From NCBI GenBank assembly GCA_022559845.1, contig JAHNEJ010001995.1:1-64000 (forward strand): a DNA stretch of 64,000 nucleotides, given 5' to 3'. Position numbers and translations under genes: made by a program. Source of the DNA: Amorphophallus konjac. Lineage: Eukaryota > Streptophyta > Magnoliopsida > Alismatales > Araceae. How positions within the stretch are numbered: position 1 is the stretch's first letter; every line of letters begins with the position of its first letter. The notes below the pieces were generated by a model. That model did no database searches. It was not told where the DNA came from and was given only the letters and a program-made list of their open reading frames with translations. This document shows, piece by piece, positions 1-12,171 of this stretch.

Positions 1-786
1 TGTTATGGCATTGATATCCATTTTGTTCTTACACTCACCTTGGCTCTTAACTTCATAAAGCCCACCCCTCTTAGAAGGCCCAATCATTCTTTCATATGAT
101 GACAGAGAGGCATGGCTTATGGAATTTTCACTAAATATTTCAAATAAATCGTAAGCCTCATCCTCACTCTTACTCATGAATACTCCTCCACATGATGCAT
201 CAACCATTTGTCTATAATTCTCTGCCAAACCATCATAGAATGCCTGTACAATTTGCCATCTTGATAACCCATGGTGGGGGCATTTCCTCAATAAATCTTT
301 AAGTCTATCCCACGCTTCATGGATATGTTCCCCCGGGTTTTTTGTGAATCCAGTAATTGCTCTTCTCATGGTATTGGTTCGCCCTATGGGATAGAACTTC
401 TTCAAAAATTCTTTTTACATTTCCGCCCATGTATCAATGATCCTACCCAAGGCTCCTAACCAATATTTGGATTTATCCTTGAGAGAGAATGGGAAGAGAG
501 TTAGCCTAAGAGCATCATCAGAGAAATTCTGGATTTTAACAGTGGAGCAGATCTGAAGGAACTCATCAAGATATTTGTAAGGGTCTTCATTAGGATTTTC
601 ATAGAAAGATGGTAACATTTGGATGGTACTAGACTTGATTTCATAATGAACTGCTTGGTTCTGAGGTGCTTGGACATAAAAGGACGGTTGGTATTGATTG
701 GGCAAGAAATAGTCCTTCAATTGCTTTAGAGGATCGATATTTTCGGCCATTAGATTTTGGTGGTGAGGTCCTTGATTTTTGACCAT
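1..786 (-). pseudogene. gag of an Athila/Tat-type Ty3/gypsy retrotransposon, interrupted and running off the window
   Basis: Reads leftward from an ATG at 786 and runs out of the window at base 1. The retrotransposon gag signature is clear: a DPYKYLDEF segment, then an LFPFSLKDKSKYWL segment, then, past the break, a FYPIGRT segment and a KDLLRKCPHHG segment. These are characteristic of Athila/Tat gag, which forms the virus-like particle in the cytoplasm. One in-frame TAA at 415-417 splits it; the same frame is open on both sides, so the copy is defective but only lightly decayed. The true start may be the second Met near 747. It belongs to the LTR and primer site at 2,007-4,779 on the same strand. 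Family call is confident; the lineage (Athila versus Tat) less so. Confidence 0.85.
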
Positions 787-2006
787 GAGATCTTGTTAGA
801 GATCGTTCCTTGGATGCAAGACTCTCTCAATTTCTTGAATGAGTCCTAGTAGGTTTAGATGTTGAGATCTTCTACCTTGTATAAACTAGGACGAAGATAG
901 AGATGAAAGAGATTTTTTTTATGATGATTTTTGTTTGATTGTTTTTTTTTCTTTTTTTTATTTTGACATAAATTAGGACGAAGAGAGAGAAGAGGAGAAA
1001 TTTTATTTTTAAAATTTTTTTATGCAAACACAAACAAATTGTCACACAAATTACCTAATGACCTATGTATGACCTAAACCTACAAATTGAGTTTCACAAA
1101 ATGACTAAAGTGTAACTTGAGTTCACCTTCAATATTTCCACCGGTCAGGTAAGGGGTGGGGTAGTGGGAGGCTCCCCTTACTTTCGCAAGGTCCTAATTA
1201 AAAATCACTAGCCCGCTTAAGGCGTTTACCGTCCGACCGTCTTGCCTTAGGCACCAGTTTTCACAAGAGGGTAAGCCCAAATAACACAAGAACCACAGTG
1301 TGAACTTAGGGCCAACGTCTACTGAATTTTATTTAAGGTCTAGGTGATACAAAGATGCAAGGAAATTATAGTTTGTGGGCTAAGGAAGGGTGATGAAATC
1401 CCCACCTTATCTTGCTTATGGGTGTTGCCTTTAAAATACTTTGAAATGATATGCAACAAAGTAAGTTCAAACAAGGGGTTCTATGCAAGCATGGAAGTGC
1501 ATGAGCATGCTATTGGAAAAGTTAGAGTACTCACCTTGCCTCCCGCAATCCTTAACAATGTAATTAACAACAAGGAAAAATAAATACTATCCTAAATGAT
1601 GCATGACTTAAAACATGAAAGTGTGATTTCTACTCTTGGAATGAAGAGTTTTATCGAATTCAAGTGAAGAGTTTTTTTTTTGTGAACCTATCTAACAACA
1701 ATATGCAAGAACATTAAGGAAATGACACAAAATGAGAGGAATAAGTTTGAAGACTTACTTGATGTGCAATCCCTCCTTCTTCTTTTTTTGAAATGAAATG
1801 ACAAAAAGACTAAGAAAAGGAAGGAGAGCTTACCTCTTAACTGCTTCTTTTTTTTGCTCTTTCTTCTTTTTTTTAATTTTTTAACTTTAATTCTTGAAGT
1901 GCGTTCCCTCATTCTAATTTTTTTAAAGAAATAAGAAAAAGAAAGAGATATTAGTACACTTATAAACACAAAGAAAATAAAGTTCTTAAACCAAAATCAT
2001 CATTCC
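787..2006 (-). other. untranslated leader between primer-binding site and gag
   Basis: About 1.2 kb between the primer site and the gag start with no credible coding. It is AT-rich with long poly-T and poly-purine runs (about 915-1,020 and 1,670-1,960). Long leaders are normal in this retrotransposon group. The small ORFs here are low-complexity shadows. Confidence 0.6.
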
Positions 2007-2024
2007 TCCCCGACAACGGCGTCA
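2007..2024 (-). promoter_or_regulatory. primer-binding site, tRNA-Asp type
   Basis: On the minus strand this reads TGACGCCGTTGTCGGGGA. It differs by two transitions from the sequence complementary to the plant tRNA-Asp 3' end (TGGCGCCGTTGCCGGGGA), which primes reverse transcription in Athila/Tat elements. It lies 5 bp inside the LTR edge at 2,030, as expected. Confidence 0.8.
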
Positions 2025-2029
2025 AAAAT

Positions 2030-4779
2030 TGATAACGCAAAAATTCATCGTTTAAAACACGCGTATCAATCTTAAAAATTCCAACTCGCACTAGATGAAA
2101 GAGAGACGTAATATGGTGGTGAGAAGGGTCGAATCCACAGAGAAGAAGAGATTTTTAGAGTTAACAACCTTGGAGTCTTTTGGAAAACACTTGTGATTTT
2201 ATTTTGTTTAAGGATAATAGTGAAAAGATGAATGAACTAAACACTTAATTAAAAACACCTATGACTATGAGCCTATACCATGGAAAATAATTGCATAATA
2301 TTGAGAAGAAGAGGTAGAAGAAGGAGGAAGAGAGGGAAGATAAACAAACTCTAGATCAAATGAACACTTCTTTCATTAACATAAAGAAATGAGTACATGA
2401 AGTGTAAGACAAGCTTATAATAAAGATGTGACGAGATTACAATGAAGTAAAATGAAACTAAAGTAATAGCAACAAGAGGAGCCTGAGATGTGAAGATGGT
2501 GGCAGTAATGGTGATGACAGCGGCATCCTCTCTTGGCCTTGGATCACGAACCACCTTGTGGAAGATGCCGTCTACGCCGGGAGGAAGTCACCTTCGTCAT
2601 TGAAGCGGCCTTTAGAGGGTGAATAACTTTGAGACCAAGACGAATTAGGGGATGCCAAAGAAGAAGAATTTGAAGAGGAGGAAGAGGAGAAGAACTTTGA
2701 TGAAGGGCACAGAGAGAGAAAATGTGAGGAAGATGGTCAAATCAGAGAAAGAAGGGAAGTGATCTGCGCGGATGAACAGTAACTATGAAAAAAAATTGAA
2801 CTGAGAAGAATTACAAATAACTTAAAAATATGATGGAATTAAAGGAAGTGGTAGAAGAATAAAATCTAGATCTACAATAGAAGAAGAACTTTCATGAAGA
2901 ATGCATATAGAAAAAAGAGCAGACGGACTTCAAAATGGAGGAATAACAGAAGCTAACACCTCAGATGAACAGTAAAATCACAAGACAGTAAGTTGAAAAA
3001 TGAGAAATAACATCCAAACCAGAAAGAATTAGAAGATGATATAAACGAAGAAGTTTTAGAACATTTAAAAATAAAGAATTGTCATGAAGATAGTAAGAGG
3101 AGCAAATGACTAGAAGGGGGAGGAATAAGGGGAAGAACAAAGAGAAACACTGGTTCGCAGATGAACAGGATAGTACAATGAAAAATATGAAATAGCTTGA
3201 ACACTAGGAGGTATTAGAAGATGATGCAGAAGAAGAAGTTGTAAAGCATTTAAAATTGAAGAACTTACATGAAGAAAGTCAGAGGATAAGAGGAATATAA
3301 GAGGGTGAAATCGGCGGCCTAAGGTTGGGAGAGAAAGAGTGAGAGATTGTCAAAAGAAGAACTCTCCTTCTCCTCCTTGTCATGAGCTATTTATAGGGAA
3401 AGTTGGGTCCATGGAGGGTGGAGATTGTATCAAAAGGAGATGGATGGCTGGGATTTAGGTAGAAGATGATGTATTGGAAAAAGAAAAAGGAGGTGGGCAC
3501 CCCCTTTCTTAGACTTTGGGTACCCCCTTTCCAACTTTGAATCTCCTTTTCAAACATTGAATGTCCTTTTCCTCCTTCTCAAACTTAAACTTTGAATTCT
3601 TTCTTTTCAAACTTTAAATTCAAAATTTTGAACTTTATTTTCCCTCCAACCAAAATATTTTGAATTGTTTATTTGACTTGGTCAAAGTAGTGATGACAGT
3701 TTTACCCCTGACTTCTTTTGTAATTACCTTCGGTGTCCTGCACACACATAATTATGATTTAGTTTAGAAAAATTACCATAATGTGCACATGAATCTCAAT
3801 TGCTCATTTTTATGTAATGGACAATTAATGTTCATGACCCTCAACTCTATTTTATTAAATGAAATCGTCGAATTCATTAATTTACGTGAAAGGTCCAATC
3901 TACATGTGAAGTTGAGATTAACGATAGAACATGCATAATTATCTAATTATATGCACATAAAATGGTGTACATGCGATGAATTATCATAGAAAATGTACAC
4001 TTATCACACGCCCTAAAAACGTGATTTTAACTCCCAACGGTAATAAACCCACGCTCGGCTCACCATGGGCTACCGAACTCGCGGAAAATGAAATACACGT
4101 GCTGAGGGTCCATCTCCCTACCTCCACCGAAGATGTCACGCGCCGTGGACGCCGATCCATCGCGAAAACGTCGTGAAACCCTCGTCGGTTCACGAACTCG
4201 CAGCCAAACTTCAACGCGCCACCACGCCTCTATCCTTGACCCGTCCTCGTGCTCCTCGCCTGCCATCGCCTCCGTTGACCGCCTGGAGGAGAGGGGAAGA
4301 GAAAGAGATGAGAGAGTGTGAGAAAGAGAGAATGGGGAGAGAGAGGGGGTGAGGGGGTTTAAATAGAAAATGAATTTTGGATTTTAAAATCTGGAAAATG
4401 TGGTAAATATCAAAAAATATGAAAAATTACCTCCGCGATCCTCGGAGAACACACAACGCAGTAGTAACATCCCAGAGTCAGAGAACGTAATGGTTCACCC
4501 TACACGGGATTCCGAAGGTCCGACAGCCAAAAACACGCGTAAAACCCAAAACGTGACCCGGGACCCACAAAGGCGCTCTGAAAATTCCAAAAAATAACCG
4601 GCGTGCTCCTCACAACGTCACGGACCCAAGAAAATTCACGGGCACACCACCAATGAGTCCGAAAATCCAGTATAAAAAGTCTGAAGCTCACTCGGACACG
4701 ATCCGCAACCCGCGAAAAGACGATCCGAAACCCACGGATCCTGGTCCGAGCAATAATCCGAAAAAACCGGGGCATTACA
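2030..4779 (-). mobile_element. 5' LTR of the minus-strand gypsy element
   Basis: On the minus strand it opens with TGTAATGCCCCGG at 4,779 and closes with GTTATCA at 2,030, just before the primer site. Length is about 2.75 kb, within the range of Athila/Tat LTRs. A TATAAATA box at 3,388-3,395 on the minus strand splits it into about 1.4 kb U3 and about 1.35 kb R-U5. The other LTR is outside the window, so the TSD cannot be checked. The short ORFs inside (for example 3,976-4,600) look like chance ORFs of the GC-richer U3. Confidence 0.75.
3388..3395 (-). promoter_or_regulatory. TATA box of the minus-strand LTR promoter
   Basis: Minus-strand CCCTATAAATAGCTC, a near-ideal plant TATA element, at the position expected for the U3/R junction and in the same orientation as gag and the primer site. 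Confidence 0.6.
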
Positions 4780-4790
4780 GTAACCTCCGG

Positions 4791-5200
4791 GTTCCCTAGA
4801 GGCGAGCACCGCTCCCCTTTAAAATGGTAAGGTAACCCCCAAGTTCCCTAGAGGCGAGCACCGCTCCCTTGAAAATGGTAGGGTAACCCCCAGGTTCCCT
4901 AGAGGCGAGCACCGCTCCCCCTGAAAATACTAAGGTAACCTCTGGTTTCCCTAAAGGCGAGCGCTGCTCCCCTTAAAAATGATAAGGTAACCTACGGGTC
5001 CCCTAGAGGTGAGCACCACTCCCTTGAAGATAAGAAGGTAACCTCCGGGTTCCCTAGAGGCGAGCACCGCTCCCCTTGAAAATGGTAAGGTAACCCCCGG
5101 ATTCCTTAGAGGCGAGCATCACTCCCCTTGAAAACACTAAGGTAACCTACGAGTTCCCTAGAGGCGAGCACCGCTCCCCTTCCAAACGATGCCAGCAAGC
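4791..5200. repeat. tandem array of about eight ~52-bp units
   Basis: Eight successive units, each starting near gttccctagaggcgagc and continuing with accgctcccctt, an AT-rich linker and ggtaacc. Units begin at 4,791 and follow every ~52 bp, with 5-20% variation between copies. It starts immediately after the LTR edge at 4,779 and so marks the element into which that gypsy copy inserted. Confidence 0.9.
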
Positions 5201-5936
5201 AAGTAGAAGACGTAAACACTGCGAAGCATGCACACGCGAAACCCATTCAGGGGTAAGTAGGAGTCTTCCATCAAAAGGTACACACTGACATGAATACAAA
5301 CTAGAGAATTTAATTTCTTTAGTCAGAATACAAGCTGCCAAAATCTAAAAGTAGTCAGGATACAAGCTGCCAAAATCCCAAAAAGAAAGACCGCTCTCAC
5401 ACGACCGTGATGCGAGCATACAAGACAATGAGATCACGGCAGCACAATCTCGCTCCTCGTGGCAGTAACAGACGACCTTCCCTCGACCCGCTTGTTCTGT
5501 GGAAGCAGACCAACAGTGGAAGCCGCCTATGCCCGAGAAGAGGGATGAAGCTGCCGCTAGCATCCCTTTTGTTCCGCGGAAGCAGACCAGCTTGGACGCC
5601 GTCGACAAAGAGGCCTACACAAGGAAGGAAGACCGGAAGACCCGACCACCCCGGATTGACGGGGGGCAGTGGAGCAACAAGGTCCACGCATTACAGAGGC
5701 CGACGTGGCACGCTGGCCATGTCTGCAAACTGGCAAGTAGGGACGGCTGCCCTGCCTACCATCATCTTCAAGCAGAGAAACACTCCCCTTAGCTTGAGAG
5801 AATATCTCGTCACACACCTGCAGGCCAAGAAACATGAAGGGAAGCAGTCACGGCCATGCAATAAGAAGACAACTAGAAGAAGGGAGGGTTTTATTCAGAA
5901 GCAGAGAGGGTATATACAAAGGTATCATCTGTCCCC
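5201..5936. other. non-coding stretch of an unclassified retroelement
   Basis: Several overlapping ORFs occur on both strands at 5,345-5,940, but none shows a recognisable domain and they contradict each other. I take it as the 3' untranslated part of the element carrying the minus-strand genes at 5,937-12,866. Confidence 0.4.
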
Positions 5937-6188
5937 TTAAGGACGGAACTTGTCCAGCTCAAGAAGCAGAACCCCCCTACCAGCATACAAGCGGCTGACC
6001 TTATCCAAGGCCTCCCGCCAGCCGTCTAAGTACCCGTTCCGGTATTCCTCGGAGACAGGACCGTTTGCTCCCGGCTCCGGCCACAGTCGCCACGGAGCCG
6101 GTGGAGGCGCCCTCCGGAGGATCAAGGGTTGGCGAGGAGCCTGCAAAGTATCATCATCTGACGAAGTACCAGACTCTTTCAAAGACAT
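5937..6188 (-). CDS. small hypothetical ORF of the transposon block (83 aa)
   Basis: ATG at 6,188, stop at 5,937, 83 residues. The start is chosen because a minus-strand TATAAG box lies about 60 bp upstream at 6,247-6,252. The N-terminal half is acidic and polar (SSDDD); the second half has a short helix-like segment, EEYRNGYLDGWREAL. A similar G-[FY]-x2-GW-x2-A pattern occurs near the C-terminus of the larger ORF just upstream (EGWSAAV, 6,547-7,380). It may therefore be a shortened relative or a second gene of the same element. No known function. Confidence 0.35.
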   Translation of the reverse strand: MSLKESGTSSDDDTLQAPRQPLILRRAPPPAPWRLWPEPGANGPVSEEYRNGYLDGWREALDKVSRLYAGRGVLLLELDKFRP

Positions 6189-6246
6189 CCTATAGGGCCT
6201 TCTCCTTGGAAGCCTTTGCACCAGGAGCCAAAGATGGAGGTCGATA

Positions 6247-6252
6247 CTTATA
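6247..6252 (-). promoter_or_regulatory. candidate TATA box for the 83-aa ORF
   Basis: Minus-strand CTCTATAAGTATCG about 60 bp before the ATG at 6,188. It resembles the TATA context of the neighbouring gene at 13,059-13,064 (CTATAAGGGTCGA). Confidence 0.35.
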
Positions 6253-6546
6253 GAGAGGAATGAAGGTTCTAGAAGGCCAAAGGACTCCTACCGCCTTTTC
6301 AAAAAATGTAGAATCCGAAGCGACGGATCCCGAAAGTCGCACCCTTCCAGAGTAACCCCCGAAGGCGCCGTTTTGTATCCCCATAGGATTTCGTAGACGT
6401 CAGAAAAGAGGGAAGTGCACGGAAGAAATCTCAAGAATTGCGAAAAAGAGGAAATTCTTCTATTCAAAAGCCAAAAGCGTACAAAGGAAAGGCGATCGCC
6501 TAAACAAAGACAAAATGAAATTGAAAAAACAACTAGGGGCACCCCC

Positions 6547-8075
6547 CTAAGGGTTCACCCCAGCAACATCATCACGTGACCCAGCTTCCTCGGGCTCACG
6601 TGTAGCAGCAACTCCTGAGGGAGGCAAGTCCTTGGCTGGATCCACCACGCACTCCTCCACAGTTGGGACACCAACGGGTGCCCGCTCGCCAGTGCTAGGC
6701 CCCGGCCTCTGCTCCCCAACCTCCTCATCGTCGAGCTCCTCCTCGCCATCCCCGGCCTCCATGCCATAGGGTGACGAGGGAGGAGGAAGAGGTGGAACCA
6801 CAGAGCCAAGGCTCTTAGCTGTGGCTACAACAGCGGCGCTCCAACCTTCCCAGAAGCCACGATCGCGCGCCGGTCCGAAGAACTCGAGGGCCACCTCGGT
6901 CAGCTCATCCCGGTAGGCCGAAGAGGAGCGATAGTTCTCCACTGCTTTCTCACAAGTAGCGGACATCGTTGAGCGCAGCTCAGCAAGCTGCACCTTGAAC
7001 TCTTGGGCTCTGGCCTCAGCCTGTGCCTCCATGCTGGCCGCGTGGGCTTCAGCCGTCTCGGCCTGGACTGGGAAGGAGTCTCGGTCCCGTTCCATCCCAG
7101 CAAGAACCAACCCCAGCTGATTCAACTGTTCGTGGAGCCCGGCATTTTCAGCCTCAGTAGCCTGTAGGCGCCCTTCAAGCACCTCGCAGTTGGCCGAAAG
7201 TTCCACCTGGGTAGTCTGAGCGGCCTCCAACTCCCGAGCAAGACCACTGAAGTGGTACCTCCATAGGCCGAAGGCCCCGATGACCGAGCACACGCCCCTC
7301 GCAGCTAAGTCTGTCAACTCCCTCTCGGCCCCGGGACCAAACTTCTCAGTACGTTCATGCCACCGAACACTCCTCCCCATAAGATCAACGACTGTCGCAA
7401 TCCCTGCCGGCCCGGGCGTCGCTCCCTCGGGTGGCGAGAACTCTGCATGCGAGGAGACCTCCGGTGGTGGAGGAACAACATTGTTAGCAACGGGGGTTTG
7501 CCCTTATCACACCTCCCCTCCACGGGGGCAGACACGGGGGGAGATAGAGCCGACTCTCCAGCCGGCGGCGGCGGTGGAACCTCGGGTGGAGGTAACTCGG
7601 ACGGCGCCGGTAGAACCCAACTACGGACCCGAGCAGACACTCTGCTCCTCTTTCTCGAGCGACACTGGCTGTCCAGTGCCGCCAACTCATCCTCGGATAA
7701 TAGAGCATGACCACCAACAGCCATGGTGGACTCCGCTCCAGCAGCGTCAACATCTCCTCCAGAGTCTACCCTCCGAGCGCCAGACCCACCACTGGCCGCG
7801 GAAGATACCGCTGGGCTCACCAGGGGGATGCCCGCAGGGACCGGATACTGGAGCTGCCCCGGAGCGAATGCAACCTCGGCCTGGGGGGCAGCAACTGTCA
7901 CTTGGCCGGCCCCTGGCTCGACGTGATTCACGGGGGGGACACACCGCGACAACTTGACAATCTCGTAGCGCCACGCCGGAACCTCAGGCGCCCCTGAAAT
8001 CAGATCAAGATTGGTTAGCCCAGGTCGCCACCAACAGAACGCAATGCAGAATCGAAATCAGTACCCTGTGATAAC
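6547..8075 (-). pseudogene. C-terminal part of a plant transposon-type protein with coiled coil
   Basis: Continuation of the gene that starts at 12,866, separated from it by the solo LTR at 8,081-12,171. From 8,075 the frame is carried for a few codons, then a 71-bp GT-AG intron (8,064 to 7,994; acceptor TCTGATTTCAG) restores the frame. The next exon is a Pro/Ala/Ser-rich spacer (to about 7,500). After it come a long coiled coil rich in Ala, Glu and Gln (about 7,250-6,900), a GFWEGWSAAV segment and an acidic tail (EEELDDEEVGE) ending at 6,547. The reading frame slips by one base at a C5 run (7,492-7,496), so a single-base deletion is likely. The layout matches plant 'putative gypsy type transposon' proteins, whose function is unknown. 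Confidence 0.6.
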
Positions 8076-8741
8076 GCAGGTGTAACGCCCGATAATTTTG
8101 AAGGCTAAATAGGAACCAAATATTTGTGATATTTAAAGAAAAAGATAGCTTACACTTTATGATATTTACTATAAATAGATGATATGTTGAATAAATAAGA
8201 ATTTGGGGTATATTGTTCTTAGGATAAATAAGTGGCTAATTAATATTTCCTTTTTGAAAGAGAGTAAATATTTTCCTAGGATCGAACCTGTCTCTAATAC
8301 CCAGGTCAATGACTAATAAAATAATAATTAAAGTAAATAAAACTATGAGGGATAAAATCCCCATATGAAGTATTACCTTAAGAAAATTGGTTAAGACCCC
8401 AGTATATATCATGACCCACCTACAGTATAAACTTAACATAACCTCATAGGAAATGGACTTAGCATTCAAGGCCAACTCATGTACACTAGCAGACCCCACG
8501 TATAGGTAGTATCGATACATAATGAGCTTTGAGAAATATATATATATATATATATTAATAGATATAAGCCGCGTATATAAAGGTTTAATAAATAACAAAT
8601 GAGTTTATTTGAATATCGAATAAAACTCTTAGATAAGAAGGTCAAATAGAAATAATTAAGTCATATATATATACACTTAATGGGTTTTAACCAATAATTA
8701 TCTTATTCCATTAACACAACATATACAAAGCCTTAGAACCA

Positions 8742-8742
8742 C

Positions 8743-8787
<45 letters not shown>
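8742..8787. repeat. (TA)n microsatellite
   Basis: About 22 uninterrupted TA dinucleotides inside the solo LTR; shorter TA runs occur near 8,540 and 10,290. Confidence 0.95.
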
Positions 8788-8793
<6 letters not shown>

Positions 8794-9377
8794 ATAATTC
8801 AACATGAAACCATGTATATTATACATATATAAAACAAGGTATATAATCCTTCTCGATATTAAAGGCCTAAAACCCATAAGAAGACCCAAAATGTATAAAC
8901 ATAAAGCATGGGCTTTTGCCCACACATGCACACCGCGGAAACCCATCCAAGGAACCCACGAATAGGCATGAGCTCACTCTTATATGAGCTTACCTATTAA
9001 ACCCAATCCACGTATACAGCTAGCCATGTAGTCAACCGAAGCCAAGAATCCACAAAGAACAAAGAAGGGGCCCAAAACCCCAACCCATCTTTATAAAATC
9101 GAAAGCCCATACGTAGAAGGCCACGAAATGGATGTGCATATTTTACATAAAATCGACTTATGTTCTTCACGAACCCAACTCAACTGAGGTCTCGACGCGG
9201 CTTGCATGGGGGAGGAAACTTTAGAGTTATGTATAAAATATATATATAGCTAGCGGCTGTTAACAGGGAAAGTGGCTTTGAAAAATAGCAAGGTGATCGT
9301 GTATACGGAGAAACTCTCGATTCCATGGAAACCCTTCCCTCCTTTGGCTTTCGAACCCTCTAGAAATTCCACCACCC

Positions 9378-9384
9378 TATAAAA
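9378..9384 (+). promoter_or_regulatory. TATA box of the solo LTR
   Basis: CCCTATAAAATTG, followed by a pyrimidine-rich segment and a GGTAAGT-like donor at about 9,625. It orients the LTR to the plus strand. Confidence 0.45.
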
Positions 9385-11303
9385 TTGTTCCTCCGTTGAA
9401 TGTGTATGGGTTATTGCTCTTACGTTCAACGGGAGATCCTGCTACAACGTCAAAGGGAGCTTGCGGTGGACGTCTTTTTCCTCTGCTCCTTTCTTTCTCC
9501 TGCGCATCTGCTACCTACTGCTGACTACCGTTCTTCTTCCCGCCGCTGCAGTGTGATCTCTCTCCATCTTCTTCAACCTTTGTTCCCCGTTCGTCAACTT
9601 ATAACTCGTTTTATCACATTCAAAGGTAAGTTTTCTCTCCCCAGACAAAACTCCTAACCAACATATATGATGTTAGATTTATATTCCTGTTAAAATCATT
9701 TGCATGTTTGCATGATTTACGTTTAACTTGCATTATTTATCTTAATTAATCAATACGAACACCATGCTTAAAAATAAATTTTATCTATGAAATCATATGC
9801 ATAAAAATCACAAATTTTATATTACTGAAATTCTAAATTTCCATATCTTTATATAAGGTATTAACTAGTAACCGTAATTACTTAAGTAATTTAATATGTT
9901 TTAACGAGTTACTCGACGAATCACCTCAGAATACGGTTGCACCTTAGTTATAAGTTTTTGTTTGGACCACTTGTTTATAGGTGCCGAAGTGTCTTTTGAT
10001 CATGAAATTTTACGAACGTATTATTAAGGTGGAGACCGAGGTAGTGAGGGTGGTGCCACCATTTTCTATGCCCCCTATCTCAAGATCTTCTATCTCTTAA
10101 CGAAAAATTATTTTGAACACCCGACCAGGTAGAGTTTTTCGAGCCTGTCATTTCGGTATATCATATACGCGATTCCGACGTGGTTACGTCAAGGAACGAG
10201 AGAATTTAAGAAGTTATCAATTTCGCTATTTAAATGACGTACAACCCAACCGTCGCTCAATCAATCCAACCGCCGCTCAATCATTTTAATATATATATAT
10301 ATAATATATGTATATAACTCTTGACTGTACCTTCGAAAATTCATATCTATCAAACTATGTAGCATAAAATTATAAAAATTATATATTTGAAATCCTTAAA
10401 TTTTTCTCCTAATTATCATATATTTTATTTATAAAATTCTTTATTAAATAGTATGTGTCCTTTTAAAAAGATGTTCTCTTGTAAACTTAATAATATGAAA
10501 TGACGTCTTTAAAAATAGACACAAATGTTTGTTTAATTAAAAATATCAGAAATTAGCGTCCACCTATAAGGATGCTATATTCTAGGAAATAAATTTAGGG
10601 TTTATGAAACGAACTAATGAATGTTTTCCTTGATAGACGCCAATTCAAATAGCGTCTGCCAAGAAGGACGCTAATTTTTCTGACCGTTTGATTTTCCCGA
10701 GTTTCCAACCCTTAGCCACGGGTTCTTGGCACTCCTATCTCACATCTGTAGATGGAGTCCTAGTTTTGATTTATATCGTTTACCCTTAACTCTCCGTGAT
10801 GATTGACCCCTCCGCTGGACATTCCGTTCCTTCGGACTGGTGATTTCATCATAGAGACCTCCGTAAGTCTACGCTAGCCTTGAATTCCCTCAAGGCAGCC
10901 GAACAGGTTGTACCCTAAAAACCCTTTACACCAATTTACTATCATGTCCCTCTGACGAAATATGACGATCTTGCCCTCAAAGAGTGCTGTTTCTGGCATT
11001 TTTGAGAAAGTAGTCACTTCCTGGAATCTGCGTCCAGTGAAGTAGACGCCATTTGTGAATTGCGCCCGTGGTGGCGGACGCCAATTCTTCGTGTCTATTT
11101 ATCTATTTCCAGAATAAGCGCCCATTTATACGGACACGAATTCTGAATTGTGGCGACCATAGTGGACGTCATTCACCCAGTTTACTGTACTCCATGAGTT
11201 GATTTTTTATTAATTTCTTTTGAACTGGGCCTCTAAATAACAGCTAGTAAATATTGGGCCTTCGGCCGCATGAATGTTATTGTCCAGTAGGATGGAAGTC
11301 CTA

Positions 11304-11505
11304 AACTAATGATAAACCCATGAGGAAGACCACTGGCTCATGAGGTAAAACGAACTAATGAATAGACCCATGAGGAAGAATATTTGCTTATGCGGCACAC
11401 AGAATGAATAATAAATAAACCCATGAGGAAGACCACTGGCTCATGAGGTTAAAGATATCATGACAACCTATGAGTAAAGACCACTGGCTCATTAGGTGAT
11501 TCTAG
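11304..11505. repeat. degenerate tandem repeat, about four units
   Basis: Four spaced copies built on cccatgaggaagaccactgg followed by ctcatgaggt, at about 11,317, 11,366, 11,420 and 11,467. Unit spacing is about 50-60 bp. It lies in the U5-side half of the solo LTR. Confidence 0.8.
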
Positions 11506-12171
11506 ACTGATTTGAGAGCTTGAAAATCATGAATCTCTACCCAAGAAAGGGTATTTACTTGATGATCAAATTTTTAATACCTCGTGATATGATATGGAAA
11601 CTTCTTGCTCGATATATCCTGCAACTTAATTTTTGTGTTAGATATTTCATGCCTATCTCATTGCTATATTTTCTATATTTTCTCGCATTCACTCATGCAT
11701 GATCATAGTACATTGCATAAGATGTTAATTACTTTAACCAAATCTGGTTCGTAGAGATGTAATTCCTACTGAGCGTTCGCTCATCCAGTTTTATTCCAAC
11801 ATTTTTCAGGTAATCAGGTGGCTAGCAAGACCGACACTCACACGGGAGGGACAAGTGTGTAAGCAAGCTCTAGAAATTAGTGAACCCGTGTCTTTTATCT
11901 TTCTTGAGTCTAGCGTGGTGTTTCTTCTTTAGTTCTCTTGTCTAAGTCCGTTAGTGCGTTATCTCCTTTTTATTCTTTCTTTCATTATGATGTAGTTGAG
12001 TCTTCCAGTTTTTTTATTTTTAAATTGTAAGAGACTTATATTTGAAATAAAATTTTATTATTGCTCTAAATTATTTGGTCTTATGCGACTGCTCTTGATT
12101 ATTCACGACTGTTTAACTGCCACGTTCCGAGCAAACGATACGTTCCGCTGCTATCGATTCGGGGTGTGACA

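Larger units (their letters stand above)
8081..12171 (+). mobile_element. 4.09-kb solo LTR (gypsy type) with perfect 5-bp TSD
   Basis: Begins TGTAACGCCCGAT and ends GGGGTGTGACA. It is flanked on both sides by GCAGG (8,076-8,080 and 12,172-12,176). No gag or pol is present, and there is only one copy of the terminal sequence, so this is a solo LTR left by recombination between two LTRs. A TATAAAA box (9,378-9,384) and an AATAAA signal near 12,046 fit plus orientation. The size and the TGTAACGCCC start suggest a large-LTR gypsy lineage (Tekay/Del or Tat); I cannot decide which. It interrupts the transposon gene at 6,547-12,866. The small ORFs inside are not credible genes. Confidence 0.88.

Noticed and set aside
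5345..5940. Cluster of overlapping ORFs on both strands
   Set aside because: Mutually contradictory and featureless; best explained by GC-rich non-coding transposon DNA.
8236..8946. Minus-strand ORFs with hydrophobic Ile/Tyr-rich stretches
   Set aside because: They arise from TA-rich microsatellite sequence in the solo LTR.
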